Shown: positions 15,164-23,400 of the stretch, piece after piece
Layout of the letters: every line of letters starts with the position of its first letter
How positions within the stretch are numbered: position 1 is the stretch's first letter
Origin: Hymenobacter psychrophilus
GTDB taxonomy: Bacteria; Bacteroidota; Bacteroidia; Cytophagales; Hymenobacteraceae
Direction: 5' to 3'
DNA: 64,000 nucleotides
Assembly: GCF_900107135.1 (NCBI RefSeq)
Contig: NZ_FNOV01000005.1
Location: 140,856-204,855, forward strand
Notes under the pieces: model-generated
Seen by the model: the letters and a program-made list of their open reading frames with translations, nothing else
What the model was told of the DNA's origin: nothing
The model's database searches: none
Made by a program: the position numbers and the translations under genes

Positions 15164-17215
15164 TCAACCTAACTCCAGTACCAGCGCCGTGCGGCTTGTG
15201 AGGTAAAGGCTCAGCTGGTGCCCACCTTTTACAGCCACGGTTTCGTAGCGGTATTCATCGTCGATGCGGGCGAAGCCGCCGAAATCGGGGGCGTCAGAAT
15301 CGAGCACGATGCGGTAGCGGCCGGCGGCCGGCACGACGAAGCGGTAGTCGGGGATGCTGCGCTCGGTGTGCAGGTTGAAGGCGAACAGCAACGGGCCGCG
15401 CTGAAAGACGAGGACCTGGTTTTCGGGGTCGAGGTGGAGTTGATGGGCAGGGCCGGCGGCCAGCAGGTGGCTGCGTCGGACCAGCTGAATCATGGCCCGG
15501 TCGAAGTTCAGCAGGTACTGAAACTTCAGGTCGGGGTTGTCGGCCAGGCTCCACTGGCGGCGCGCGAAATGGTGGCTCCAGTCGTTGCCCTCCCGTGGGA
15601 AATCGACCCACTCGGGATGGCCAAACTCGTTGCCGATAAAGTTGAGGTAGGCCTCGCCGCCCAGGCTGATGGTGAGCAGCCGGATGAGCTTGTGCAGGGC
15701 CACGCCCCGGGCCACAATCGGATCGGTGTCGGTGTGGCCCATATGCTGGTAAATGGCGTCATCCAATAGCCAGTGCGCCAGTGTTTTGTCGCCCACCAAG
15801 GCCTGATCGTGGCTTTCGGCATAGGCCACGGTTTTCTCGCCGTCGCGGCGGTTGCCCAGCACATACCACACATCGTAGAGGTTCCACTCCTCGTCGCGGG
15901 TGTGCTTGAGCAGCTTGATCCAGTAGTCGGGAATGCCCATGCCCAGCCGGTAATCAAACCCCATACCGCCCTCGGCAATGGGCCGGCACAAACCGGGCAT
16001 CCCGCTCATATCTTCGGCGATGAGCAGGGCGCTACGCTTGATTTCGTGCACCAGCGTGGTAGCCAGCTGCAGGTAAAGAACGGCGTCCTCATCTACCTCG
16101 GGACCGAAGTACGACTCGTAGCCGCCGAAGCTCACGCCCTCGCCGTGGTGATGGTAGAGCATGCTCGTGATGCCATCGAAGCGGAAGCCGTCGATGTGAA
16201 ATTCCTCGAGCCAGTAGCGCAGGTTACTGAGCAGGAACTGCTGCACCTCGGGCTTGCCGTAGTCGAACAGGCGCGAATCCCAGCCCGGATGCTCGCCCCG
16301 GGTTCCGGCGTGGAAATACTGGTGGCCCGAGCCGTCGAAGTTGGCCAGGCCCTCGGCCTCGTTTTTTACGGCGTGCGAATGCACAATATCGAGCAGCACG
16401 GCTATGCCCCGGCGGTGGGCTTCGTTGATGAGGTACTTAAGCTCCTCGGGCGTGCCGAAGCGCGACGACACGGCGAAGAAATTGGCCACGTGGTAGCCGA
16501 ACGAGCCGTAGTACGGATGCTCCATAACGGCCATCAGCTGCACGCAGTTGTAGCCGCCGGCCGCAATGCGTGGCAATATCTGGTCGGCAAACTCGACGTA
16601 GGAGCCCACCCGGCCCTCTTCGAGCGCCATGCCCACGTGGGCCTCGTAAATAAGCGGCTCGCGCACGGCATTGGCCACCCGAAACTTCTGGTCGGTCCAG
16701 GCGAAAGACTGCTCGGGCCGCCAGACCTGGCCGGCGAAATCGTGGGTTTCGGGGTTCTGCACGGCCCGGCGCAGCATGGCCGGTAGGCGGTCCTGGGCGC
16801 CGCGGGCACTCACTACATGCACTTTGTAGAGGGAGTGGTGCGTGAGGCGGTCCTTGTATTGCTTGTCGGGCAGAAAAACCTCCCACACGCCATCCTCGCC
16901 CTTGGCAAGGGGCGTGGCTTGCCGGTTCCAGTCGTTGAAGTCACCAATCAGGCTCAGGGCCTGGGCGGCGGGGGCCCACTCGCGGTACCAGTGGCCGCGG
17001 CGGCGGCCATCGTAGTGCAGGCCCAGGCGCTGGTGGGCGGTGGCGAACTTGCTCAGCGAGCCATACTGCTGGCTGATATCGGCCAGCCGGTCGGCCAGCC
17101 GCTGCTGGCGACGGTGCAGCACCGGCTCGTAGGGAGCCAGCCAGGGGTCGTGCTGCACGAGAGGCAGCGCGGGCAAAGCGGCGGCAGAATCGGGCGAGGC
17201 AGTTGGCGTGGTCAT
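15164..17215 (-). CDS. glgB: 1,4-alpha-glucan branching enzyme (GH13_8-like)
   Basis: Glycogen branching enzyme, 683 residues: cuts alpha-1,4 chains and reattaches them in alpha-1,6 linkage in the cytoplasm. A CBM48 domain (GHWYREWAPAAQALSLIGDFNDWN, given here only as residues 75-98) precedes the GH13 barrel. Catalytic residues: Asp in DGFRFDGITSML (D347), Glu in LIAEDMSGMP (E401), Asp in AYAESHDQALVG (D470). The residue pattern and the single CBM48 are those of the eukaryote-like GH13_8 subfamily rather than the E. coli-like GH13_9. A perfect -7 box lies 32 bases upstream; the start region is shared with the divergent ggt gene. No other glycogen gene is adjacent. Confidence 0.95.
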   Translation of the reverse strand: MTTPTASPDSAAALPALPLVQHDPWLAPYEPVLHRRQQRLADRLADISQQYGSLSKFATAHQRLGLHYDGRRRGHWYREWAPAAQALSLIGDFNDWNRQATPLAKGEDGVWEVFLPDKQYKDRLTHHSLYKVHVVSARGAQDRLPAMLRRAVQNPETHDFAGQVWRPEQSFAWTDQKFRVANAVREPLIYEAHVGMALEEGRVGSYVEFADQILPRIAAGGYNCVQLMAVMEHPYYGSFGYHVANFFAVSSRFGTPEELKYLINEAHRRGIAVLLDIVHSHAVKNEAEGLANFDGSGHQYFHAGTRGEHPGWDSRLFDYGKPEVQQFLLSNLRYWLEEFHIDGFRFDGITSMLYHHHGEGVSFGGYESYFGPEVDEDAVLYLQLATTLVHEIKRSALLIAEDMSGMPGLCRPIAEGGMGFDYRLGMGIPDYWIKLLKHTRDEEWNLYDVWYVLGNRRDGEKTVAYAESHDQALVGDKTLAHWLLDDAIYQHMGHTDTDPIVARGVALHKLIRLLTISLGGEAYLNFIGNEFGHPEWVDFPREGNDWSHHFARRQWSLADNPDLKFQYLLNFDRAMIQLVRRSHLLAAGPAHQLHLDPENQVLVFQRGPLLFAFNLHTERSIPDYRFVVPAAGRYRIVLDSDAPDFGGFARIDDEYRYETVAVKGGHQLSLYLTSRTALVLELG

Positions 17216-17246
17216 GGCGGAAGCGGCAAAGGTGCAGGGTTGCGCT

Positions 17247-17254
17247 CAAAACTA
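17247..17254 (-). promoter_or_regulatory. -7 element TAGTTTTG upstream of glgB
   Basis: On the minus strand TAGTTTTG fits TAnnTTTG exactly and lies 32 bases before the glgB ATG. A second near-match, CACCTTTG, lies closer to the start (about 17227-17234). The 175-base divergent region also serves ggt. Confidence 0.45.
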
Positions 17255-17390
17255 CGTGGAATCGGACAATGGGTCTCAACTCAGCCGTAAGTTGGCGGAG
17301 CAGTTGGTTGATTCAGACAGAAAACCTGTTAGGCAGAGCGCAACAGAGAATGACGGATTATTTGAGTTGAAATCGGCTTACTTTACCCGT

Positions 17391-19124
17391 ATGAAGCACT
17401 TTTCCTTCCTGCTGCTGCTGGCCGGGCTGGCTGCCTGCACCACAGCTCCGCCTGCTACGTCGACCACTACTTTAACGGCCTCCACTTTGGCGGCATCGGT
17501 GCCAGCGGCCACGCCCGTTGCTACCGATAAGGCCATGGTTGTTTCGGCGCACCCCGAAGCCACGCGCATTGGCGTGGAGGTGCTGCAGCGCGGCGGCAAC
17601 GCCTACGACGCGGCCGTGGCCGTACAGTTTGCGCTGGCCGTGGCCCTGCCGGTGGCCGGCAACATTGGGGGCGGCGGCTTTGCGCTCTACCGCGGCGCCG
17701 ACGGCCAGGAAGGCGCGCTGGACTTCCGCGAAACGGCTCCCGCTGCCGCCACCCGCAACATGTACCTCGACGCGGCCGGCAACGTGGTGCCCAACCTGAG
17801 CACCCGGGGCCACCGGGCGGCCGGCGTGCCGGGCACCGTAGCCGGCATGTGGGCGCTGCACCGCAAGCTGGGCAAGCTCCCGTGGAAAGAGGTAGTGGAG
17901 CCGGCCGTGCAACTGGCCGCCCAGGGCCTGAAGCTGACGGCCAAAGAAGCCGCCGGCCTCAACGGGCAGCAGGCCATCTTCGCTCAGTTCAACGCCACCA
18001 ATGCCTACCTCAAAGCCAGCCCCTGGCAGACCGGCGAAACCATTCGCTACCCCGAGCTGGGCCGCACGCTGGGCCGCATCCGCGACCAGGGCGCGGCCGG
18101 TTTCTACGCGGGCGAAACCGCCGATTTGCTGGTGGCCGAAATGAAGCGCGGCGGCGGCCTGATTACCAAAACCGATTTGGCCGCTTATCAGCCTAAGTGG
18201 CGCACACCGCTGAAGGGCAGCTACCACGGCTACGAGGTGCTCACGTTTCCGCCGCCCAGCTCGGGGGGAGTGGCGCTGCTGCAGCTGCTGCAAATGCTGG
18301 AGCCCTACAACCTGCAAGCCGCCGGCTGGCACGCGCCCGAGGCCGTGCATTGGCTCACCGAGGCCGAGCGTCGGGTGTACGCCGACCGCGCCACCTACCT
18401 CGGCGACCCCGACTTCGGCCGCGTGCCGGTGGCTCAGCTACTCGACCCCACCTATAACCGCCGCCGCATGGCCACCATGCAGCCGCGCCAGGCCACGCCC
18501 AGCGCGCAGGTAGCGGCCGGCACCAACCTGCCCGGCTACGAATCGGACCAGACGACGCACTATAACATCGTGGACGCGCTGGGCAACGCCGTGAGCTGCA
18601 CGACCACGCTCAATGGAGCCTACGGCAGCAAAGTAGTAGTGGCCGGGGCGGGCTTTCTGCTCAACAACGAGATGGACGATTTCAGCAGCAAGCCCGGCAC
18701 GCCCAACGCCTACGGGCTGGTGGGCGGAGCGGCCAACGCCATTGCCCCCGGCAAGCGCATGCTTTCTTCCATGACGCCGGCCATCCTGCTCAAGGACAAC
18801 AAGCTGGCCCTGGTAATCGGCACGCCCGGCGGCAGCACCATCATCACCAGCGTACTCCAGGGCATCCTCAACGTCGTCGATTACGGCCACAATGCCCAGC
18901 AGGCCGTGGCCGCGCCGCGCCTGCACCACCAATGGCTCCCCGATCTGCTCGACGTGGAATCGGGCGCCCTGCTGCCCGCCGCTCAGGATTCGTTGCGGGC
19001 CCGTGGCTACCAGCTCAACGCCCGCAGCCCCTGGGGCCGCCTGGAAATCATCCGGGTGCTGCCCGATGGCCGCCTAGAAGGCGGCGCCGACCCCCGCGGC
19101 GACGATAATGCAGCGGGCTATTAG
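17391..19124 (+). CDS. ggt: Gamma-glutamyltransferase, lipoprotein form
   Basis: Glutathione and gamma-glutamyl peptide hydrolase/transferase, 577 residues, N-terminal nucleophile fold, envelope-located. The ATG at 17391 is chosen because it gives a lipoprotein signal (LLLLAGLAAC); the open frame back to 17208 runs through the divergent promoter region. The precursor should cut itself before the nucleophile Thr in ESDQTTHYNIVD (about T388) into large and small subunits. Also seen: GNIGGGGFALYR, the substrate-binding RETAP, small-subunit SSMTP and GTPGGSTI loops. Normal length and complete motifs. A weak promoter (TTG at 17364, TTACTTTAC near 17376) fits the start. Confidence 0.93.
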   Translation: MKHFSFLLLLAGLAACTTAPPATSTTTLTASTLAASVPAATPVATDKAMVVSAHPEATRIGVEVLQRGGNAYDAAVAVQFALAVALPVAGNIGGGGFALYRGADGQEGALDFRETAPAAATRNMYLDAAGNVVPNLSTRGHRAAGVPGTVAGMWALHRKLGKLPWKEVVEPAVQLAAQGLKLTAKEAAGLNGQQAIFAQFNATNAYLKASPWQTGETIRYPELGRTLGRIRDQGAAGFYAGETADLLVAEMKRGGGLITKTDLAAYQPKWRTPLKGSYHGYEVLTFPPPSSGGVALLQLLQMLEPYNLQAAGWHAPEAVHWLTEAERRVYADRATYLGDPDFGRVPVAQLLDPTYNRRRMATMQPRQATPSAQVAAGTNLPGYESDQTTHYNIVDALGNAVSCTTTLNGAYGSKVVVAGAGFLLNNEMDDFSSKPGTPNAYGLVGGAANAIAPGKRMLSSMTPAILLKDNKLALVIGTPGGSTIITSVLQGILNVVDYGHNAQQAVAAPRLHHQWLPDLLDVESGALLPAAQDSLRARGYQLNARSPWGRLEIIRVLPDGRLEGGADPRGDDNAAGY

Positions 19125-19250
19125 GGAATAGGGACAAACGGAAACGCCTGTCATCCTGACGAAGGAAGGACCCTACCACGCAGGAACAGCCGTAACAACG
19201 ACTCGCTCTTGCGTGGTAAGGTCCTTCCTTCGTCAGGATGACAGGCGTTT
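19122..19250. repeat. Long palindromic element, GTCATCCTGA family (copy A)
   Basis: Perfect 31-base arms (19142-19172 and 19220-19250) continue inward as a second stem (TACCACGCA with TGCGTGGTA), leaving a 27-base loop that contains GCCGTAACAACGACTCG. The same loop sequence occurs in copy B at 38903-39021. Two TAGGGAA-like heptamers (19122-19135) link it to the stop codon of ggt. Confidence 0.9.
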
Positions 19251-19292
19251 TAATATTCTGGCCGCTGACTCCTGAATTTTAGCTACCAGAAG

Positions 19293-19628
19293 CTACGACT
19301 TCAGCGACTTGGCGGCATCACTCAGCGTTTGGCCAAGCTGCTGGAGCTTATCCTTTGCGTCGTCGGTGGCACTGGCGGCGGCTTTGGTGGTGTGCTCGCC
19401 CAAGGTGCTCAGCGACTGGCTCATTTTTGAGGCATCGCCGCCGCCGATGGCAGTTTTCAGATTTTTCAGCTCGTCGGCAATAGCGCTTAAAGCGGGGCTA
19501 CCGGCGCCGTTAAGGGTCGAAACCCAGCTGTCGATGTTGCCACCGGCAGCGGGGGCTGCCTGGCTTAGGCCGCCTTGCAGGGCCTGGAGGGTGGCGTCGA
19601 GTTGGCTGGTGGAAGTGGAAGCACTCAT
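19293..19628 (-). CDS. Small helical protein, paralogue of 19867-20217
   Basis: 111 residues from the ATG at 19628 (MSASTSTSQLDATLQAL). No signal peptide or membrane segment. The protein is Ala/Ser/Leu-rich and heptad-like, so probably an all-helical, perhaps coiled-coil, cytoplasmic protein. From NIDSWVSTLNGAGSPAL to LGQTLSDAAKSLKS it aligns without gaps to the next upstream gene on the same strand (DSW, GS-AL, EL-NL, LG-T, LGQTL-AA-LK shared). I do not recognise a named family. The two are separated by a terminator, so each has its own transcript. Function unknown. Confidence 0.65.
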   Translation of the reverse strand: MSASTSTSQLDATLQALQGGLSQAAPAAGGNIDSWVSTLNGAGSPALSAIADELKNLKTAIGGGDASKMSQSLSTLGEHTTKAAASATDDAKDKLQQLGQTLSDAAKSLKS

Positions 19629-19771
19629 AGTAGGTGTGGTTATGGTGGAAGAATTGAACACCACTAGTACCAGCTACTTGCCTTAAAAGTTGACAGTCAA
19701 ATAATTAAACATTCACTACTAAAACATATCAAGCGGTAAATGGTGTGAGATTAAAATTGCGCCCAGACGAA

Positions 19772-19821
19772 AAAATTCGGGTTCCGGGAGTTGCTTACGC
19801 AAATTCCGGAACCCGAATTTT
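19772..19821 (-). terminator. Perfect 16-bp hairpin terminator
   Basis: AAAATTCGGGTTCCGG (19772-19787) pairs with its exact reverse complement at 19806-19821 across an 18-base loop, with A and T runs at the outer ends. It ends the upstream minus-strand gene at 19867-20217. Confidence 0.9.
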
Positions 19822-19866
19822 ATACGGTTTCACTTTATATGGTTACAAGATTTTGGGCAAAACAGC

Positions 19867-20217
19867 CTACGACATCTTCAGGTTGCCGGCGGCTATTACC
19901 AGTGTCTGGCCCAGGTGGCGGAGCTGGTCGCCGGTGTTGTCGGTGAGGCTATGCATGCCGTGGGCGATACGCGAGGTTTCGGTACCCAGCCGCTGCAGGG
20001 TGGCGGCAATAGCAGGCCGGTCGTCGCGCTCGACGTAGGAGCGCAGGTTGCGCAGTTCGGTCTGCAGCCCGGTGAGGGCCGAGCCCCCCAACCCGTCGAT
20101 AGCGTCAATCCAGCTGTCAATGTCACCCAAACCGGCCTCTACGGGGCTGGTGCCCGGATTATCGAAGGTGTCATAAATTCGGCGGACGGTCTGGTCGATG
20201 CGGGTTGCGTGGCTCAT
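19867..20217 (-). CDS. Small helical protein, paralogue of 19293-19628
   Basis: 116 residues from the ATG at 20217 (MSHATRIDQTVRRIYD). The longer frame upstream to 20385 has no start context and overlaps nothing conserved. The core DIDSWIDAIDGLGGSALTGL through LGQTLVIAAGNLKMS matches the neighbouring gene at about one residue in three, with the same spacing of DSW, GSAL, NL and LGQTL. It is less Ser/Ala-biased and more charged than its paralogue. Soluble, helical, no catalytic motif. Tandem duplication with divergence suggests a partner pair or two members expressed under different conditions; that is inference. Confidence 0.65.
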   Translation of the reverse strand: MSHATRIDQTVRRIYDTFDNPGTSPVEAGLGDIDSWIDAIDGLGGSALTGLQTELRNLRSYVERDDRPAIAATLQRLGTETSRIAHGMHSLTDNTGDQLRHLGQTLVIAAGNLKMS

Positions 20218-20381
20218 ACGGAAAATGTTAGGGAGTGCTTGTTGAGGAACGTGTACGCCGGCCGGCCGGGTGGTGTTGCCTAAGCGGCCCGGGCGGGCAG
20301 ACCGGAGCCAGATCAGTTTGCCCTTTGTACCGTCTCTGGACTTGCTACCAACGGTGCTACAGGCCGTAGCAGAACCACTGC

Positions 20382-20966
20382 TCATTCCCCCACGGCCGTT
20401 AGCTCGAATGCCAGCTTGAAATCGTTGCGAATGGCATAGGAGCCCAGGTTTTGGAAGAAACTGCTGGAGTTGTACTGAATGCCGAACTGGGTACGGTCGA
20501 GGGTGGCGCTGCCGCTGATGCGCAGCCGGCCATCGGGCCGCGGCTCCACAACGAGCGGGAAACGGACGGGCCGGGTGACACCGCGCAGCGTGAGCTGGCC
20601 AATCGCCACACCAGCCCGCACCTGCTGCAGCTCGAAAACGGCCGTCGGATATTTTGTTACCGCGAAAAAATCTTCTCCGCGCAAGTGTTCGGCCAACTGC
20701 GCCTGCTCCTGGTCCAGGGTGGTCATATCGAACTCGAAACGGCCGTTGCGCAACGTGCGGCCATCGTAGTTGAAGCGGCCGCGGCGGAGCTGCACGGTAC
20801 CGCTGGGCGCGTAGCCCCCCACTTCGGCATAGCCAGTCCAGGTAACGGCGACCGGCCCCACCCGGTACACCGTGGCGGCAGCCCGGGCCGCCTGGCGTGG
20901 CGGAGAAGCGGAAACAGGTTGAGTTACGGCAGAAGTCAGAAACAGGAAAAGCGCGAGGAATTTCAT
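20382..20966 (-). CDS. YceI-family lipocalin-like periplasmic protein
   Basis: 194 residues. The ATG at 20966 opens a signal peptide (MKFLALFLFLTSAVTQPVSA). The mature domain is the YceI beta-barrel that binds long-chain isoprenoid or lipid molecules: VAVTWTGYAEVGGYAPSGTV, then FEFDMTTLD, HLRGEDFFAVTKYPTAVFE, LTLRGVTRPVRFPL, SATLDRTQFGIQYNS. The HLRGEDFF-KYPTA segment is the family hallmark. In Bacteroidota such proteins are common and of broad, poorly defined function. A solo gene with 83 bases to the next upstream gene on the same strand. Confidence 0.88.
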   Translation of the reverse strand: MKFLALFLFLTSAVTQPVSASPPRQAARAAATVYRVGPVAVTWTGYAEVGGYAPSGTVQLRRGRFNYDGRTLRNGRFEFDMTTLDQEQAQLAEHLRGEDFFAVTKYPTAVFELQQVRAGVAIGQLTLRGVTRPVRFPLVVEPRPDGRLRISGSATLDRTQFGIQYNSSSFFQNLGSYAIRNDFKLAFELTAVGE

Positions 20967-21049
20967 CAGCTTAGGAAAAGTGGGCGCGGATTTATATCTG
21001 CTGCCCGGGTGTGGGAGGTTGGGCAATAGCCAGCGGCGGCTTGTTGCTT

Positions 21050-21580
21050 TTAGCGCGGAATAGCTTCGGTCTCAATCAGCCCGAAGCCCTTGTAGAGCTT
21101 GCCGGCCGGGTCGCGGGCCAGTATATACCACAGTGCGTCGCCGCCATACAAGCCCCGGGCACTGTCGGCGTAGCGGTAATTTTGGGCGAAGGTATAGGTG
21201 CGGCCGGGGCGCAGGCGGCCCTCGGGGCACTGGAAGAGGGTGGCAAACTCGGCGGGGGTTTGCTGCAGGTTGGGCTGCCAGCCGGCTTCACTGTACCAGA
21301 TAAAGCTGCCGCATTCCACCACCGTCAGCTCCTGCCCTACTTCGGAGCGCAACATGGTGCTATGCTGCCAGACGAAGCCGCCGGGCTGCCCGGGGTTGGG
21401 CTGCGGGTAAACCGGGTTGGGCGTATGCCAGAGCGTGAGGCCCACGGGCACCTGCCGGAGCTTGTCAGGCAGAAGGCGGCGGTGGTCGGTCCAGACTGGG
21501 GCGGCGGCGGGCAGCGCAGTTTGGGCCAGCAGGGCCGCCGGTGCAGCAGTCAGGGCGGCCAGTAGCAGCAGTAGTTTCAT
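21050..21580 (-). CDS. Secreted protein of unknown function
   Basis: 176 residues from the ATG at 21580, which opens a signal peptide (MKLLLLLAALTAAPAALLAQ); the frame before it has no start context. The mature part has no named domain that I recognise. Features: LTLWHTPNPVYPQPNPGQPGGF, aromatic pairs (FIWYSEAGW), and a C-terminal YRYADSARGLYGGDALWYILA, consistent with a beta-rich extracytoplasmic domain. One Cys pair (VVECGSF and LFQCPEG) could form a disulfide. It may be co-transcribed with the YceI gene downstream. Confidence 0.55.
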   Translation of the reverse strand: MKLLLLLAALTAAPAALLAQTALPAAAPVWTDHRRLLPDKLRQVPVGLTLWHTPNPVYPQPNPGQPGGFVWQHSTMLRSEVGQELTVVECGSFIWYSEAGWQPNLQQTPAEFATLFQCPEGRLRPGRTYTFAQNYRYADSARGLYGGDALWYILARDPAGKLYKGFGLIETEAIPR

Positions 21581-21794
21581 AGGGCTTGGGGCTTGATGAA
21601 CGACCCAAAGGTGCCCGCTCAAACCGTCCTAAACGCCCCGAATCCAGCATCGGAACGCCCCAAATCGTGATATGGGCGCTAATTTGGTGAATGCCTGAGT
21701 TGGCGAATGAGTGCAGGAGGCGCAAAGAACCGGGCGTCTGCGCCGCCGCGCCGCCTAAAGGTTAAGCGCACCCATCACCCATTCACCAACTCAC

Positions 21795-23003
21795 TCATTC
21801 ACTGTTCCACTCCCGGGGAGCCAGGCCGGTGAACTGCTTGAAGATGCGGTTGAAAGTGGTTTTGGAGTTGAAGCCGCACTCCAGCGCCAGCCCCAGCAGG
21901 GTGAGGCGCTGAGCGTCGGGAGTGGCCAGGCGGCGCTTCACCTCGGCCACCCGATAGCCGTTTATCAGGTCGTTGAAACTCTGGCCGAAGCCCTGGTTGA
22001 CGGTAAACGAAATCAGCCGGGGGGCCAGGCCAGTGTGGGCCGAGAGTTCAGCCAGCGTGAGGGTGGGGTTGAGGTAGAGCTGCTCCTCCTCGAGCGCCCG
22101 CCGGATGCGGGCCAGCGCCACCGCATCAACGGCCGGCGCAGTCGTCGCCAGCGTGTCGGGTGCTAAAGCTGGAATGGGAAGCTCATTGCGGAGGGAGCCG
22201 GCCGCTACAGCAGCAACCAAAGCGCCTCCCAAACCAGTGGAAGCCGCAGTTTCGGATGTGGCCGGGGCCACTTCGGGCACGAAGCGGACGGCCTGCATAT
22301 CGGCTTGGCGCAGGCCCACTACGCCAATCAGGAATACGACCATACCCAGCAGTTCGGTGGAGTAGTCATACTGATAATAAAGCCCGAAAAATTCGCGCAG
22401 GACCACTTCCAGCAGCCACTGCAGACTCACGAGGCCCACCAGCACCAGCAATACCCGCAGCCAGCGCAGGCGCAGCTCGGAGGTTTCGGAGAAATTGTCG
22501 GGCAGCCAGCGCCCATACTGCCGCAGCAGCCGCAGGCTCAGCGCCAGATACACGGTGAGCGACACCCAGGTACCGATGAATTCCAGCCGGTAGGTGTAGG
22601 GCCTGTGCACGTATTCCCAGAACCAGGCCCGGGTGGTGTAGGGCTGGGTGCGCAGGCCCCAGTACAGGGCCGCCTGCAACAACACCGGCCCAAAATGCCA
22701 GAGCTGCCTCGCCCGAAACCGGAACGCGTGGTTGATCAGGCTGCGCACGTAAAAGTACAGCAGCGGCCCGAAGGCGAAAGAGTAGTAAATGGGCGCAAAA
22801 TACCAGTTGGCGTTTTGGGCGTAGATGCCGGCAAGGCGAAAAAATCCGTCGAGCAGCCACAGGGCAATGGCCAGCATAAGCAACGCCAGGAAGCGGTTGG
22901 GCAGGCGGTTCCGACGGGCCAGCGCCAACAGCCCCGCCGCGAAAACGGCCTGCGCCACCACCGCCAACAGGGACACAACGAGCGGGGTAAAAGGTATCTG
23001 CAT
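21795..23003 (-). CDS. Membrane-anchored AraC-family regulator
   Basis: 402 residues from the ATG at 23003 (MQIPFTPLVVSLLAVVAQ). The N-terminal 230 residues contain seven or so transmembrane helices, including FAPIYYSFAFGPLLYFYV, the architecture of the 7TM-type AraC regulators frequent in Bacteroidota. A low-complexity linker (about 235-300) leads to a C-terminal AraC DNA-binding domain with two helix-turn-helix units: LTLAELSAHTGLAPRLISF and LLGLALECGFNSKTTFNRIF, ending in FKQFTGLAPREW. It is divergent from the GH13 amylase gene across a 397-base region and may control it, an inference from position only. Confidence 0.88.
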   Translation of the reverse strand: MQIPFTPLVVSLLAVVAQAVFAAGLLALARRNRLPNRFLALLMLAIALWLLDGFFRLAGIYAQNANWYFAPIYYSFAFGPLLYFYVRSLINHAFRFRARQLWHFGPVLLQAALYWGLRTQPYTTRAWFWEYVHRPYTYRLEFIGTWVSLTVYLALSLRLLRQYGRWLPDNFSETSELRLRWLRVLLVLVGLVSLQWLLEVVLREFFGLYYQYDYSTELLGMVVFLIGVVGLRQADMQAVRFVPEVAPATSETAASTGLGGALVAAVAAGSLRNELPIPALAPDTLATTAPAVDAVALARIRRALEEEQLYLNPTLTLAELSAHTGLAPRLISFTVNQGFGQSFNDLINGYRVAEVKRRLATPDAQRLTLLGLALECGFNSKTTFNRIFKQFTGLAPREWNSE

Positions 23004-23400
23004 GGGGTTTTTGGCAGTTAATGATTGGCGTTGCACTGACGACTACCCCGACGGCCCGTCCCATACTGCCCGCATCTCACTGGCCCAAAAGGTAATAAAA
23101 CAGCAACTGGCACGGGGCAGAACTCGGCAGCAGCCCGGGCGTGACCTCAGATGAACTGTTACCGTCTGCCGCCCTTCTGGCTTTAGCACGGCTCTGCTAC
23201 CGAGCTCCTAAGCATGCGCACCGGGCTCACATCTACTGCCAACCTACCATTACAGCCCATTCACTAACAGGCTATTGCAATAGATATCCGGCCCGTTCAC
23301 CAAAGCAGGCAGCATCTTGAACAGGGCAACGGATTGCTGTAGCCAGCCAACCAGAGGCGCCGCAAACTCCGTATCTCGACTTTACCACCGTTTTTATCTT
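23004..23400. other. Divergent intergenic region, AraC regulator / amylase
   Basis: 397 bases without a convincing gene and with lower GC than the flanks. On the minus strand TACCTTTTG (23085-23093) is one base longer than the -7 consensus and could serve the regulator gene. I see no clear paired operator half-sites, hairpin or small ORF with codon bias. Confidence 0.45.

Noticed and set aside
19142..19250. Palindromes as MITE with terminal repeats and target duplications
   Set aside because: I found no consistent flanking target-site duplication, and no transposase in the window. Kept as a dispersed palindrome family instead.
19293..20217. Toxin-antitoxin pair
   Set aside because: The two small proteins are paralogues with separate terminators, no toxin fold or DNA-binding motif seen.
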